A stretch of 64,000 bases of DNA from NCBI RefSeq assembly GCF_022811685.1, contig NZ_CP094532.1:2133501-2197500 (forward strand). Direction: 5' to 3'. Source of the stretch: Chryseobacterium suipulveris. GTDB taxonomy: Bacteria; Bacteroidota; Bacteroidia; Flavobacteriales; Weeksellaceae. Both the position numbers and the translations under genes were made by a program. How positions within the stretch are numbered: the first letter of the stretch is position 1; the number at the start of each line of letters is the position of its first letter. Below are positions 18,610 through 26,332 of the stretch, piece by piece. The notes below the pieces were generated by a model. The model was not told the DNA's origin, did not search any database, and saw nothing but the letters and a program-made list of their open reading frames with translations.

Positions 18610-18699
18610 ATGCCAAGCGGAAAGAAAAGAAAAAGACACAAGGTTGCAACCCACAAGAGAAAGAAAAGAAGGAGAGCAAACAGACATAAGAAAAAATAA
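18610..18699 (+). CDS. 29-residue basic protein, AURKAIP1/COX24-domain type
   Basis: The ORF encodes only 29 residues: MPSGKKRKRHKVATHKRKKR followed by RRANRHKKK. Nearly two thirds are Lys, Arg or His. The KRKRHKVATHKRKKR core matches the COX24/AURKAIP1 (mitochondrial mS38-like) motif, which suggests a small ribosome-associated protein. Flavobacteriia commonly keep this gene between HU and RNase G. It lies 42 bp after the HU stop and is closed by the hairpin terminator at 18724, so it is probably co-transcribed with HU. It is shorter than most gene-calling cut-offs. Confidence 0.8.
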   Translation: MPSGKKRKRHKVATHKRKKRRRANRHKKK

Positions 18700-18723
18700 T
18701 CGCTCCGCGATTCTCAATATATA

Positions 18724-18775
18724 ATATAGTTGGTGTTTTTATGGATATAAAAGGTCACCGACTATATTTTTGTTT
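18724..18775 (+). terminator. Long-stem terminator after the HU operon
   Basis: ATATAGTTGGTG pairs with CACCGACTATAT over 12 bp, with one G-T pair, across a roughly 20-nt loop, followed by a T-rich run. Confidence 0.75.
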
Positions 18776-18780
18776 TTAAT

Positions 18781-18992
18781 AAGATTAGGGAATTAAGAAA
18801 AATTAAGGAATTAAGAGATTAAGCAATTAAGGAATTACTAACTTTTATTTTCTTGATATTCAAACCTAACTTTTAAAGGCAACAAATTACGGAAATTGAT
18901 ATTCTATTAATAATTTCCCATTAACAAAAAACAATTAAGATGAAAGGATTTCGGTAATTTCTTAATCTCTTAATTCCTTAATCTCTTAATTA
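18781..18992. repeat. Inverted pair of octamer arrays upstream of rng
   Basis: Left array at about 18788-18836: units such as GAATTAAG, AGATTAAG, CAATTAAG. Right array at about 18959-18992: the complement, CTTAATCT, CTTAATTC, CTTAATCT, CTTAATTA. They are inverted, about 120 bp apart, and the right one ends about 10 bp before the rng start codon, so a transcript could fold back over the rng start region. No gene lies in this gap. Confidence 0.75.
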
Positions 18993-19002
18993 TAAATTAG
19001 CA

Positions 19003-20559
19003 ATGAAGAAAGAACTGATTATATCACATGAAGATGAGCAATCCAAAATTGCCCTGCTCGAAGACGGACGGCTTTTTGAACTCCATGAACAGGAGGACAA
19101 ATCCGACTTCGTGGTGGGCGACTTATTTATCGGCAAGGTAAGGAAACTCGCACCCAACCTCAACGCGGCATTCGTAAACATCGGCTACGAAAAGGACGCG
19201 TTCCTGCACTACCAGGATTTGGGACCGCAGTTTATGACGTACAAAAAATTCCTGAAGGACACCGTCACCAAAAAACAGCAAACCTCATCGCTGAAAAATT
19301 TCGAAATCCAGAAGGAAATCAACAAGAACGGCACCGTTGACAAAGTCATCGCCAAAGACGAAAGCGTACTGCTTCAGATTACCAAAGAACCCATCTCCAC
19401 CAAAGGTCCGAGAATCTCAACGCAGATTTCTTTGACGGGAAGATTCCTGGTTCTGATCCCGTTTGACAAAAGCGTTTCCATTTCGAAGAAAATCAACAAC
19501 AGCGAAGAAAAAGAGCGGCTTCGAACACTGATCGAAAGCATTAAACCGGAAGGTTTCGGCGTGATCATCAGAACCGTGGCTGAAGGAAAAAAAGTGGCAG
19601 AACTCCACAACGATATGAACCAATTGGTTCAGAAATGGGAAACCGCGTTCAAAAACATCCAGAAAAATAAAGTTCCGAGCAGAGTCCTGAACGAAGAAGA
19701 CAAAGCGTCGGCAATCCTGCGCGACAACTTCAATGCAGACTATGTTTCGATCATCTGTGACGACGAACAGATGGTGAACGATATGAGAAACTACCTGGAA
19801 GTGATCGCTCCCGAAAAGAAAAACATCGTGCAGTTCTACGACAAACCTACTCCACTTCTGGAATATTACAACGTAGAGAAACAGCTGAAACAGAGCTTCG
19901 GGAAACACGTCAATATTTCCGGTTCCAAAGGTGCGTATCTCGTGATTGAACATACGGAAGCACTTCACGTGGTGGATGTGAACTCGGGTCCGAACATCAA
20001 CTCGGCTCCTTCCAACAGAGACCACGCGCTGAATGTGAATAAAATGGCGGCAACCGAAATCGCACGCCAACTCCGACTGAGAGATATGGGTGGAATCATT
20101 GTGATCGACTTCATCGATATGACAAACCCCGAACACCGAAAAGAACTGTACGAACACCTGAAAAACGAAATGAAGCGCGACAAAGCGCGACACAAAATCC
20201 TGCCGCCGAGCAAGTTTGGACTCATCCAGATTACGCGTCAAAGAACGCGACCCGAAAAACAAATCGAAACCAAAGAAGAAAATCCCAACGCATCGGGCGA
20301 AATCCTCGCACCAATCGTGGTTGTGGAAAGAATGGAAGAAGTAATCCGAAATATGATGCAGAAAGAAAAAGGCCGACTCTTCCTGCACGTGCATCCGTTT
20401 GTGGAGGCGTACCTCACGAAAGGTTTGGTAAGCATCCAGACCAAATGGTACTTGCGCTACAAAAAATGGGTAACGATCATTCCCCGTGATTCCTTTAAAT
20501 ATTTAGAGTACAAACTCGTGAATGCGAAGAAGGAGGAACTGGTGAGTTATTCGAATTAA
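19003..20559 (+). CDS. rng: Ribonuclease E/G family endoribonuclease
   Basis: The product has 518 residues. An S1-like domain lies at about 35-125 (VGDLFIGKVRKLAPNLNAAFVNIGYEKDAFLH), followed by the RNase E/G catalytic core. The core contains VDVNSGPN near 326, the metal-binding GGIIVIDFIDM near 365 and KFGLIQITRQRTRPE near 405. It lacks the long C-terminal scaffold of RNase E, as expected of RNase G. It processes rRNA precursors and mRNA in the cytosol. The start codon follows the AT-rich octamer array. Confidence 0.94.
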   Translation: MKKELIISHEDEQSKIALLEDGRLFELHEQEDKSDFVVGDLFIGKVRKLAPNLNAAFVNIGYEKDAFLHYQDLGPQFMTYKKFLKDTVTKKQQTSSLKNFEIQKEINKNGTVDKVIAKDESVLLQITKEPISTKGPRISTQISLTGRFLVLIPFDKSVSISKKINNSEEKERLRTLIESIKPEGFGVIIRTVAEGKKVAELHNDMNQLVQKWETAFKNIQKNKVPSRVLNEEDKASAILRDNFNADYVSIICDDEQMVNDMRNYLEVIAPEKKNIVQFYDKPTPLLEYYNVEKQLKQSFGKHVNISGSKGAYLVIEHTEALHVVDVNSGPNINSAPSNRDHALNVNKMAATEIARQLRLRDMGGIIVIDFIDMTNPEHRKELYEHLKNEMKRDKARHKILPPSKFGLIQITRQRTRPEKQIETKEENPNASGEILAPIVVVERMEEVIRNMMQKEKGRLFLHVHPFVEAYLTKGLVSIQTKWYLRYKKWVTIIPRDSFKYLEYKLVNAKKEELVSYSN

Positions 20560-20563
20560 GATG

Positions 20564-20620
20564 GAAGTCCGAAGACGGAAGACGGAAGACAGAAGACCGA
20601 GGTCCGAAGACGGACGGAAG
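20564..20620. repeat. Heptad array (GAAGACG)
   Basis: About eight 7-bp units just after the rng stop: GAAGTCC, GAAGACG, GAAGACG, GAAGACA, GAAGACC, GAGGTCC, GAAGACG. Confidence 0.85.
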
Positions 20621-20636
20621 TTTCAAAAATAATAAA

Positions 20637-20664
20637 GCTCCTGAATTTTTTCGGGAGTTTTTTT
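20637..20664 (+). terminator. Intrinsic terminator after rng
   Basis: CTCCTGA and TCGGGAG form a 7-bp stem (one T-G pair) with an AT loop, followed by seven Ts. Confidence 0.8.
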
Positions 20665-21009
20665 GTGGACAAAAAAGAGGAGTTTGCGGAGAATGCTTGG
20701 TTTTTTTTGCCACAAATGCACGAATTTCAATTGACCATCAGTTAGTTCCTCCTTCATCAATCCGTCTTTGACGGAAAAACTTTGCTCACTTAATAAAGAG
20801 ATTCAAAAAGAAATCTTTGCGGTTATTTCTCTTTATAAAATTGCGGAAATGAAGCATATATCTTATTTTGCCACGAATGCACGAATATTTAATTACTAAA
20901 AGTTGAAATTTAATTTCAAGTGATTCATTAACGACTTCATAAATCCTTTTACGTTAACAAGCGATTTGTTTCAAATTCCTTATTTTTGATTCTGCTAAAT
21001 GAAAAAGAG
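20665..21009. repeat. Gap with dispersed repeat pieces
   Basis: No gene. GCCACAAATGCACGAAT near 20709 recurs as GCCACGAATGCACGAAT near 20869. At 20761-20775 lies a hairpin TCCGTC-TTT-GACGGA preceded by TTCATCAA; the matching element at 24479-24493 has TCCATC-TTT-GATGGA. TATTTTTG at 20981-20988 is a possible -7 element for the following gene. Confidence 0.6.
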
Positions 21010-21726
21010 ATGATGCATAAAGAGATTTGGGAACCCATCGAGTTCGATTTCGTTTATATCGACAACAACCGCTACGAGATTTCAAACTTTGGAAGGGTGA
21101 GAAGTTTCAACAGATCTTCCGACGGAAAAATCCTGAAAGGTTCTACAACCGAAGGTTACAATATCTTCCGATTCAAATTTCACAAAGCCAAAACTCCAGA
21201 GTTTATCGAGCTTACCGATTTCATGAAATCAGAAATCGCCGACCTGAAAAAAGAGTACAAACTGAAACCTACCAGTTCCACCTTTAAACAGATCGAGAAA
21301 AAATCCGTGAAGCTGAGCAAGATTCTTGCAAAGAACCTTAAACAGCGCACAATACACCACCATTTTCTGGTTCACCGAAAAGTTGCAGAAATTTTTATTC
21401 CTAAGGAAAGCGAAGACCAAACCATCGTCGCGCACCTCGATTTCAACAAGCAAAACAACAAATCATCCAACCTGAAATGGATGACTCCCGAAGAAAATGC
21501 GAAGCATCAACAAAAAAGTCCTTATGTGATCGCCGAACAAAACATTAGAAAAACCAGAAAAAGAAAAAGCGGCGCGAAACTGGATGTAACTCAGGTGATG
21601 CTCATCAAAAAGCAGCTGAAACGCGGAATCCCAAACCGACGGATCGCCAAAAACTTCAACGTTTCCGAAATGCAGATCCACCGAATCAAGACTGGTGAAA
21701 ACTGGGGACATATCGAAGTCAGCTGA
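21010..21726 (+). CDS. NUMOD4/HNH endonuclease, free-standing homing type
   Basis: The product has 238 residues. The N-terminal NUMOD4 motif (IWEPIEFDFVYIDNNRYEIS and FGRVRS) is at 4-35, an HNH-type core (HHHFLVHRKVAEIFIP, VAHLDFNKQNNKSSNLKWMT) at about 118-165, and a C-terminal helix-turn-helix (RRIAKNFNVSEMQIHRIKTG) near 215. This is the architecture of phage and homing-type HNH nucleases, including a DNA-recognition module. The ATG at 21010 (or 21013) is preferred over a TTG further upstream that overlaps a TATTTTTG promoter-like element. It is not inside an intron or another gene. Confidence 0.82.
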   Translation: MMHKEIWEPIEFDFVYIDNNRYEISNFGRVRSFNRSSDGKILKGSTTEGYNIFRFKFHKAKTPEFIELTDFMKSEIADLKKEYKLKPTSSTFKQIEKKSVKLSKILAKNLKQRTIHHHFLVHRKVAEIFIPKESEDQTIVAHLDFNKQNNKSSNLKWMTPEENAKHQQKSPYVIAEQNIRKTRKRKSGAKLDVTQVMLIKKQLKRGIPNRRIAKNFNVSEMQIHRIKTGENWGHIEVS

Positions 21727-21776
21727 ACCAACGAAACTTTAACTTTCCTTTAAAACACTTTCAATACGCATTTCCG

Positions 21777-21784
21777 TAAATTTG
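21777..21784 (+). promoter_or_regulatory. -7 promoter element directly before the Nudix gene
   Basis: TAAATTTG sits only 4 bp before the ATG at 21789. The longer string CGTAAATTTGTGGT-type context is shared with the pfkA promoter. At this distance the mRNA would be leaderless or nearly so. Confidence 0.45.
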
Positions 21785-21788
21785 TGGT

Positions 21789-22418
21789 ATGGAAATTTTT
21801 GGAAGAGATTTACTGCAGAAAATCAAGGAAGCGGAACTCCACGGTGAAAATGCGCACGCCATTTATTCGCCTCCTTACCGACCGCTTTTCACCTACGAGG
21901 AAATCCTCACGAAAAACCCCAAATTTGCCGCCGTCAATATTCTGCTATACCTGAAGGACAACGAATGGTGGTTTCCGCTTATTGTGAGAAGTACCAACGA
22001 ACACGACCGACACAGCGGACAGATCTCGCTTCCTGGCGGAAAAAAAGAGGAAAGCGATGTCGATTTTGCAGCGACCGCAAAACGGGAAACCTCCGAAGAA
22101 ATGGGAATCGACGAGCATTACGTGAGAATCATCCGCGAACTGTCGCCGATCTATATTCCGCCGAGCAATTTCTATGTTCGTCCGTATATTTCATACACGA
22201 AGAAAAATCCGAAATTCATCCTTCAGGAAACCGAAGCGGTCGAGCTGATCGAGTTCCCCGTTTCATCATTGCTGAATCTCATCGAAAAGCCAGAAATGAT
22301 GGCACTCCCAAGTTCACGCGGTGTGCAAGTTCCCGTCATCAATTTCAACAATTATTTGGTTTGGGGAGCGACTTCAATGATTTTAAGTGAATTCAGCCAA
22401 TTATTGAAAAATTTGTAA
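21789..22418 (+). CDS. Nudix hydrolase, CoA pyrophosphatase (NudL-like)
   Basis: The product has 209 residues. IVRSTNEHDRHSGQISLPGG around residue 66 is the CoA-recognising UPF0035/NudL signature and runs into the Nudix box G-x5-E-x7-RETSEEMG. Relatives hydrolyse CoA and its derivatives to phosphopantetheine and adenosine 3',5'-bisphosphate. The acyltransferase gene follows after 26 bp, so the pair is likely co-transcribed. Confidence 0.87.
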   Translation: MEIFGRDLLQKIKEAELHGENAHAIYSPPYRPLFTYEEILTKNPKFAAVNILLYLKDNEWWFPLIVRSTNEHDRHSGQISLPGGKKEESDVDFAATAKRETSEEMGIDEHYVRIIRELSPIYIPPSNFYVRPYISYTKKNPKFILQETEAVELIEFPVSSLLNLIEKPEMMALPSSRGVQVPVINFNNYLVWGATSMILSEFSQLLKNL

Positions 22419-22444
22419 ATTCGCAGATTATGTGTAATTGATCA

Positions 22445-23245
22445 ATGGCGAAGAAAAACATCTTTACCGACGCGTTCGGAACCCTGTACTTCCTGAAACG
22501 CACCATCATTTTCGTACTGGGAATTGTTTCTTACCGAAGGTTCAACGGTTTCAACAAACTGAAGATCACGGGAACCGAACATCTTGTGGACTTACCCGAT
22601 TCCAACGTACTTTTCGTGTCGAACCACCAAACTTATTTCGCAGATGTTGCAGCGATGTATCACGCTTTCTGTGCGGTAAACAACGGCTATCTCAACACCA
22701 TTAAAAACCCGATTTATCTGCTGAATCCAAAAGTCGATTTCTATTACGTTGCCGCGGAAGAGACGATGAATAAAGGATTGATGACCAAACTTTTCAAATT
22801 GGCGGGAGCGGTGACGGTGAAAAGAACTTGGCGCGCAGAAGGTCAGAATGTCAACCGAATGGTCGATCTCACCGAGGTTGAAAATATTATGAAAGCGCTC
22901 GACAACGGTTGGGTGATCACTTTTCCGCAGGGAACAACTTCCGCATTTGCGCAGGGAAGAAAAGGAACCGCGAAACTGGTGAAAAATCAGCGGCCGATTG
23001 TGGTTCCGATAAAGATCAACGGATTCCGAAGAGCTTTCGACAAAAAAGGATTGCGCGTGAAAGTTACCGGAGTGCGACCAACAATGGAATTTAAGAAACC
23101 TCTGGATATCGATTACGACCACGACGACGCACAAACGATTCTGCACAAAATAATGGTTGCCATCGAACAGACCGAAGATTTCAACCTTTTACACGAATAC
23201 GACCTCGAACTAAAATCACAAAAATCTGAAGAGAAGACTACTTAA
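22445..23245 (+). CDS. 1-acyl-sn-glycerol-3-phosphate acyltransferase (PlsC-like)
   Basis: The product has 266 residues. The HX4D acyltransferase motif appears as SNHQTYFAD near residue 60, with a conserved Gly/Pro block in ITFPQGTTSAF near 156 where classical PlsC has EGTR. A hydrophobic segment at about 15-30 suggests membrane association. It probably acylates a lysophospholipid in phospholipid synthesis. Substitution of the usual Glu by Gln in the FPQGT block is a visible deviation seen in a subgroup of these proteins. Confidence 0.8.
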   Translation: MAKKNIFTDAFGTLYFLKRTIIFVLGIVSYRRFNGFNKLKITGTEHLVDLPDSNVLFVSNHQTYFADVAAMYHAFCAVNNGYLNTIKNPIYLLNPKVDFYYVAAEETMNKGLMTKLFKLAGAVTVKRTWRAEGQNVNRMVDLTEVENIMKALDNGWVITFPQGTTSAFAQGRKGTAKLVKNQRPIVVPIKINGFRRAFDKKGLRVKVTGVRPTMEFKKPLDIDYDHDDAQTILHKIMVAIEQTEDFNLLHEYDLELKSQKSEEKTT

Positions 23246-23365
23246 ATTGGGTTAAAACTGATTCCGTAGAAAATAATTTTACATAAGAATGTCAATCTTT
23301 CATTGCGTTTACACCCAGTTTGGTGGAATTTTTGAACTCACTTTTTACATTAAAAATCTTTAAAA

Positions 23366-23815
23366 ATGAAAAAAATCATCGCGCTCTTCGTTTTTGCAGT
23401 TCTCTTAGTTTCGTGCAACTCCCACAAGAAATATTCGGATTTCGACTACAGTTTCTCCCGAAGCGGCGGTTATGCACCAACTTACGAAAACTTCCTGATC
23501 AAGGGAAACAACGCCCATTATTCATTTGAAGGGCAAGGAAAAAATATTAAAAAAGATTTCAAGGTAACCAACGAAGAAATCGGCAGAATCGAAAAGGCGC
23601 TCACCGACAATAAATTCCGCACGATCCGTGAAGACCTGAAGAAAGTGTACGACAATGTCACCACTTCGATCAACGTGAAAGTCGGCAATAATTCGGGAAG
23701 CAAGAACGACGGTTCATTTATTATGGAAAACGACCGTCAACGTTGGGAAAATATTGTGAATACATTCCGCCAACTGATTGACTCAAAAATCGGGAGTACC
23801 GCCGAAACCAAATAA
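23366..23815 (+). CDS. Predicted lipoprotein of unknown function
   Basis: The product has 149 residues. The signal and lipobox MKKIIALFVFAVLLVSC puts the lipidated Cys at 17. The mature part has FSRSGGYAPTYENFLIKGNN, resembling the start of Bacteroidota proteins that respond to side-chain stress, but I cannot assign a family. It lies 6 bp upstream of the next gene, so the two are probably one unit. Confidence 0.65.
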   Translation: MKKIIALFVFAVLLVSCNSHKKYSDFDYSFSRSGGYAPTYENFLIKGNNAHYSFEGQGKNIKKDFKVTNEEIGRIEKALTDNKFRTIREDLKKVYDNVTTSINVKVGNNSGSKNDGSFIMENDRQRWENIVNTFRQLIDSKIGSTAETK

Positions 23816-23820
23816 CTGAA

Positions 23821-24363
23821 ATGACGCTATTCCCGGGATTCCTACAATACGCCGAAAACAAAACCCGTGTTCTTGTTTTTTCTTCAAATACTTCAGCTGC
23901 CGATCTTTTGAAAAGTGTGCTGAATTTCAACGGAAAGGATTTTGATTTTTTTTCGGGAGAAGGAAGCACGGATTTTAACGACAGTGATTTCGTCATTTTT
24001 GAAACTGAAGATTCAAACGAAGCTTCAGATTTTAATCCAAACATTGTTTTGGTGACGGAAGAAATTGCTGCAGAAAAACTACAACCCGTTCTCGAAAATA
24101 TTGTTGCGGGAGGCGTTCTCATCTATCCTGTAGAATTCTCCGACGTTGTGGAAAGCACCTCCAACTATTTCCGAAAACTTCCTTTCGAGAAAATCCAGTT
24201 TGAAACTTCTGGCGACAACTTCATTATTAAAACGGAAATCGGCGACATTCCTTTAAATTCTAAAAACCAACAACAGCTTCTCAACATTAACGGAATCAAA
24301 ATTCTCGCACAGCAATTCGGTGTAATGGAAAGCGAGTTTTACGAAGCGGCGATGGAGTTTTAG
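23821..24363 (+). CDS. Conserved hypothetical protein, Rossmann-like
   Basis: The product has 180 residues, is acidic and has no signal peptide. Alternating strands and helices (TRVLVFSSNTSAADLLKSVL, DFVIFETEDSN, PNIVLVTEEIAAEKLQPVL, GGVLIYPVEFSD) suggest a nucleotide-binding-like alpha/beta fold. The ADLLKSVL...GKDFDFFSGE section recalls the N-terminal part of Mur ligases, but no ATP or substrate motif is present. Function unknown. Confidence 0.6.
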   Translation: MTLFPGFLQYAENKTRVLVFSSNTSAADLLKSVLNFNGKDFDFFSGEGSTDFNDSDFVIFETEDSNEASDFNPNIVLVTEEIAAEKLQPVLENIVAGGVLIYPVEFSDVVESTSNYFRKLPFEKIQFETSGDNFIIKTEIGDIPLNSKNQQQLLNINGIKILAQQFGVMESEFYEAAMEF

Positions 24364-24899
24364 GAAAAAGCTCTATAGTTTTTGAATCTCGTCTTACTCA
24401 AAAACCACAAAGTTTTTCTTGTGAAAGTATCATATTTCGAAGCCAAAGAACTTGTTGAGTAAGCGTTCGCTTCATCAATCCATCTTTGATGGAAAAATCT
24501 TTGCCCACTAAAGAAATAAGTTGAATCTCAAAAAACTTTGCGTTTTACTTTTAGCAGCTTTCCACCATTTTTTCAGTATTTCTCACTTTTATGAGGTCAA
24601 ACGTATTAAAGAGACAAATTCATAAAACCACAAAAGCCGCAAAAGAATAGTGCTTAAATACTATACCTAAAGAGTTTCAAATTATGCTTTAGCAGATAAC
24701 AAAAGAAAAAATCTTCGATTTTTTGAACTTTTGTGTCATCAAAGATTATTATGGTTCAACTTAATAATTATTATTTGACAGCAAGCTATTGCAACTTTTG
24801 TGGTTAAGATTTTATGCGTTTGACTTGTCACTTTTATTTAATGGTTTTCCCATTGCCGAGAAAAATCGTATTTTTACGTGAATCAATAAAAGGAGTATA
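24364..24899. repeat. 536-bp gap with dispersed inverted repeats
   Basis: No gene. ACCACAAAAGCCGCAAAAG near 24627 pairs with TTGCAACTTTTGTGGTT near 24788, a member of the ACCACAAA family seen again at 31.8 and 36.9 kb. The TCCATC-TTT-GATGGA hairpin is at 24479-24493. AAAAGGAG just before 24900 is an unusually clear ribosome-binding site for hmgA. Confidence 0.6.
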
Positions 24900-26087
24900 A
24901 TGAGATACCACCAATCGGGAAAAATCCCCCAGAAGAGACACACCGTTTTCAAGTCCGACAACGACAAATTTTATTACGAGCAGCTTTTTGGCACCGAAGG
25001 TTTCCACGGGATTTCTTCGCTTCTTTACCATATTCACCGACCAACGCAGATCAAATCCATCAGCAAACCAAAAGATGTGACCCCGAAAATCGCGGTCGAT
25101 AAAAACGTGACTCCAAGAATGTTTAAAGGGATGAACGTAACTGCCGAAGACGACTTCCTCGACAGCAGAAAAATCCTGATGCTGAACAACGACCTGAAAA
25201 TGGGACTTGCAAAGCCAAAAAAATCCACCGACTACTTCTATAAAAACGCGGAATGCGACGAGCTTCTTTTCATCCACGAAGGAAGCGGGACGCTGAAAAC
25301 TTTCGTTGGAGAACTGAAATTTTCTGTTGGCGATTATCTGATTATTCCACGCGGAACGATTTACCAGGTGGAGCTCGACACCGAAAAAAATGTGATGCTC
25401 GTTTTAGAAGCACACTCCCCGATTTATACACCGAAACGTTACCGAAACGAATTCGGGCAGCTTCTGGAACATTCCCCATTTTGTGAAAGAGATATCGAAG
25501 CCCCGACTTTTGTAGAGCCAAAAGACGAGCAGGGAGAATTTTTAATTAAAGTAAAAAAGGAAAACCAAATTTGGGATTTCATCTATGCGACGCATCCTTT
25601 CGATGTGGTTGGATGGGACGGATATTTTTACCCCTATAAATTCAACATCAAAAACTTCGAACCGATTACGGGGCGGGTTCATTTGCCGCCGCCGATTCAC
25701 CAAAATTTCGAAGGACACAATTTCGTGGTATGCTCTTTTGTAGCGCGACTTTACGATTATCATCCGCTTGCGATTCCTGCTCCGTACAACCACTCCAATA
25801 TCGATTCCGACGAAGTTCTCTTCTACACCGAAGGAGATTTCATGAGCAGGAACCACATCGATTTGATGGATTTCACGCTGCATCCGGGTGGAATTGTTCA
25901 CGGTCCACATCCAGGTGCGATGGAACGGAGTATCGGCAAAAAATTTACTGAAGAATATGCGGTGATGGTCGATCCTTTCCGCCCATTAAAATTAACGGAA
26001 GAAGCTTTGAAAGTGGAAGACAAAACCTATTACGCTTCCTGGCTTGAAACGCCTGAAAATCATTTGGGAGACCGCAGTCAGGAATAG
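24900..26087 (+). CDS. hmgA: Homogentisate 1,2-dioxygenase
   Basis: The product has 395 residues. It opens the aromatic ring of homogentisate to maleylacetoacetate in tyrosine breakdown. Visible features are the N-terminal MRYHQSGKIPQKRHTVF, the cupin-like core (VGDYLIIPRGTIYQVE near 140), and the C-terminal iron region with LHPGGIVHGPHPGAMERSIG near 337 containing the His/Glu ligands. An AAAAGGAG Shine-Dalgarno-like site precedes the ATG. It heads the tyrosine catabolic cluster that includes hppD and fahA. Confidence 0.95.
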   Translation: MRYHQSGKIPQKRHTVFKSDNDKFYYEQLFGTEGFHGISSLLYHIHRPTQIKSISKPKDVTPKIAVDKNVTPRMFKGMNVTAEDDFLDSRKILMLNNDLKMGLAKPKKSTDYFYKNAECDELLFIHEGSGTLKTFVGELKFSVGDYLIIPRGTIYQVELDTEKNVMLVLEAHSPIYTPKRYRNEFGQLLEHSPFCERDIEAPTFVEPKDEQGEFLIKVKKENQIWDFIYATHPFDVVGWDGYFYPYKFNIKNFEPITGRVHLPPPIHQNFEGHNFVVCSFVARLYDYHPLAIPAPYNHSNIDSDEVLFYTEGDFMSRNHIDLMDFTLHPGGIVHGPHPGAMERSIGKKFTEEYAVMVDPFRPLKLTEEALKVEDKTYYASWLETPENHLGDRSQE

Positions 26088-26134
26088 GTTGAGGTTAAGG
26101 TTGAGGTTAAGGTTGAGGTTGAGGTTGAGGTTGA
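26086..26134. repeat. Hexanucleotide array (AGGTTG)
   Basis: Eight tandem units of AGGTTG/AGGTTA begin inside the hmgA stop codon. Part of the run alternates AGGTTGAGGTTA, a 12-bp higher-order unit. Confidence 0.9.
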
Positions 26135-26284
26135 GCAATCTATTGAAAACAAAAAGGTTCAGGGTTTTTCTGAATCTTTTTTTGATATTGAGATTTTCTA
26201 AATTTTCTATTTTAAACATAAGATTCTCCGAGCAATCAACCATTAATTGACAAAATTCATCTTTCAAACCTTGGTTAAAAATTG

Positions 26285-26292
26285 TATTTTTG
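26285..26292 (+). promoter_or_regulatory. -7 promoter element of the CoA-transferase gene
   Basis: TATTTTTG matches TAnnTTTG and lies 40 bp before the ATG at 26333, leaving a normal-length leader. A TTGG at 26271 is closer than the usual -33 spacing. Confidence 0.45.
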
Positions 26293-26332
26293 GGAACATT
26301 ATAAGGTTAAATTCAAATAAAAAAATACTGGA

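Noticed and set aside
19417..20394. Long antisense open frame opposite rng (325 codons)
   Set aside because: It has biased composition mirroring the RNase G coding strand, no recognisable motif and no independent promoter or context.
26044..26250. Arg-Leu repeat ORF downstream of hmgA
   Set aside because: Pure translation of the AGGTTG hexamer array in a non-coding frame.
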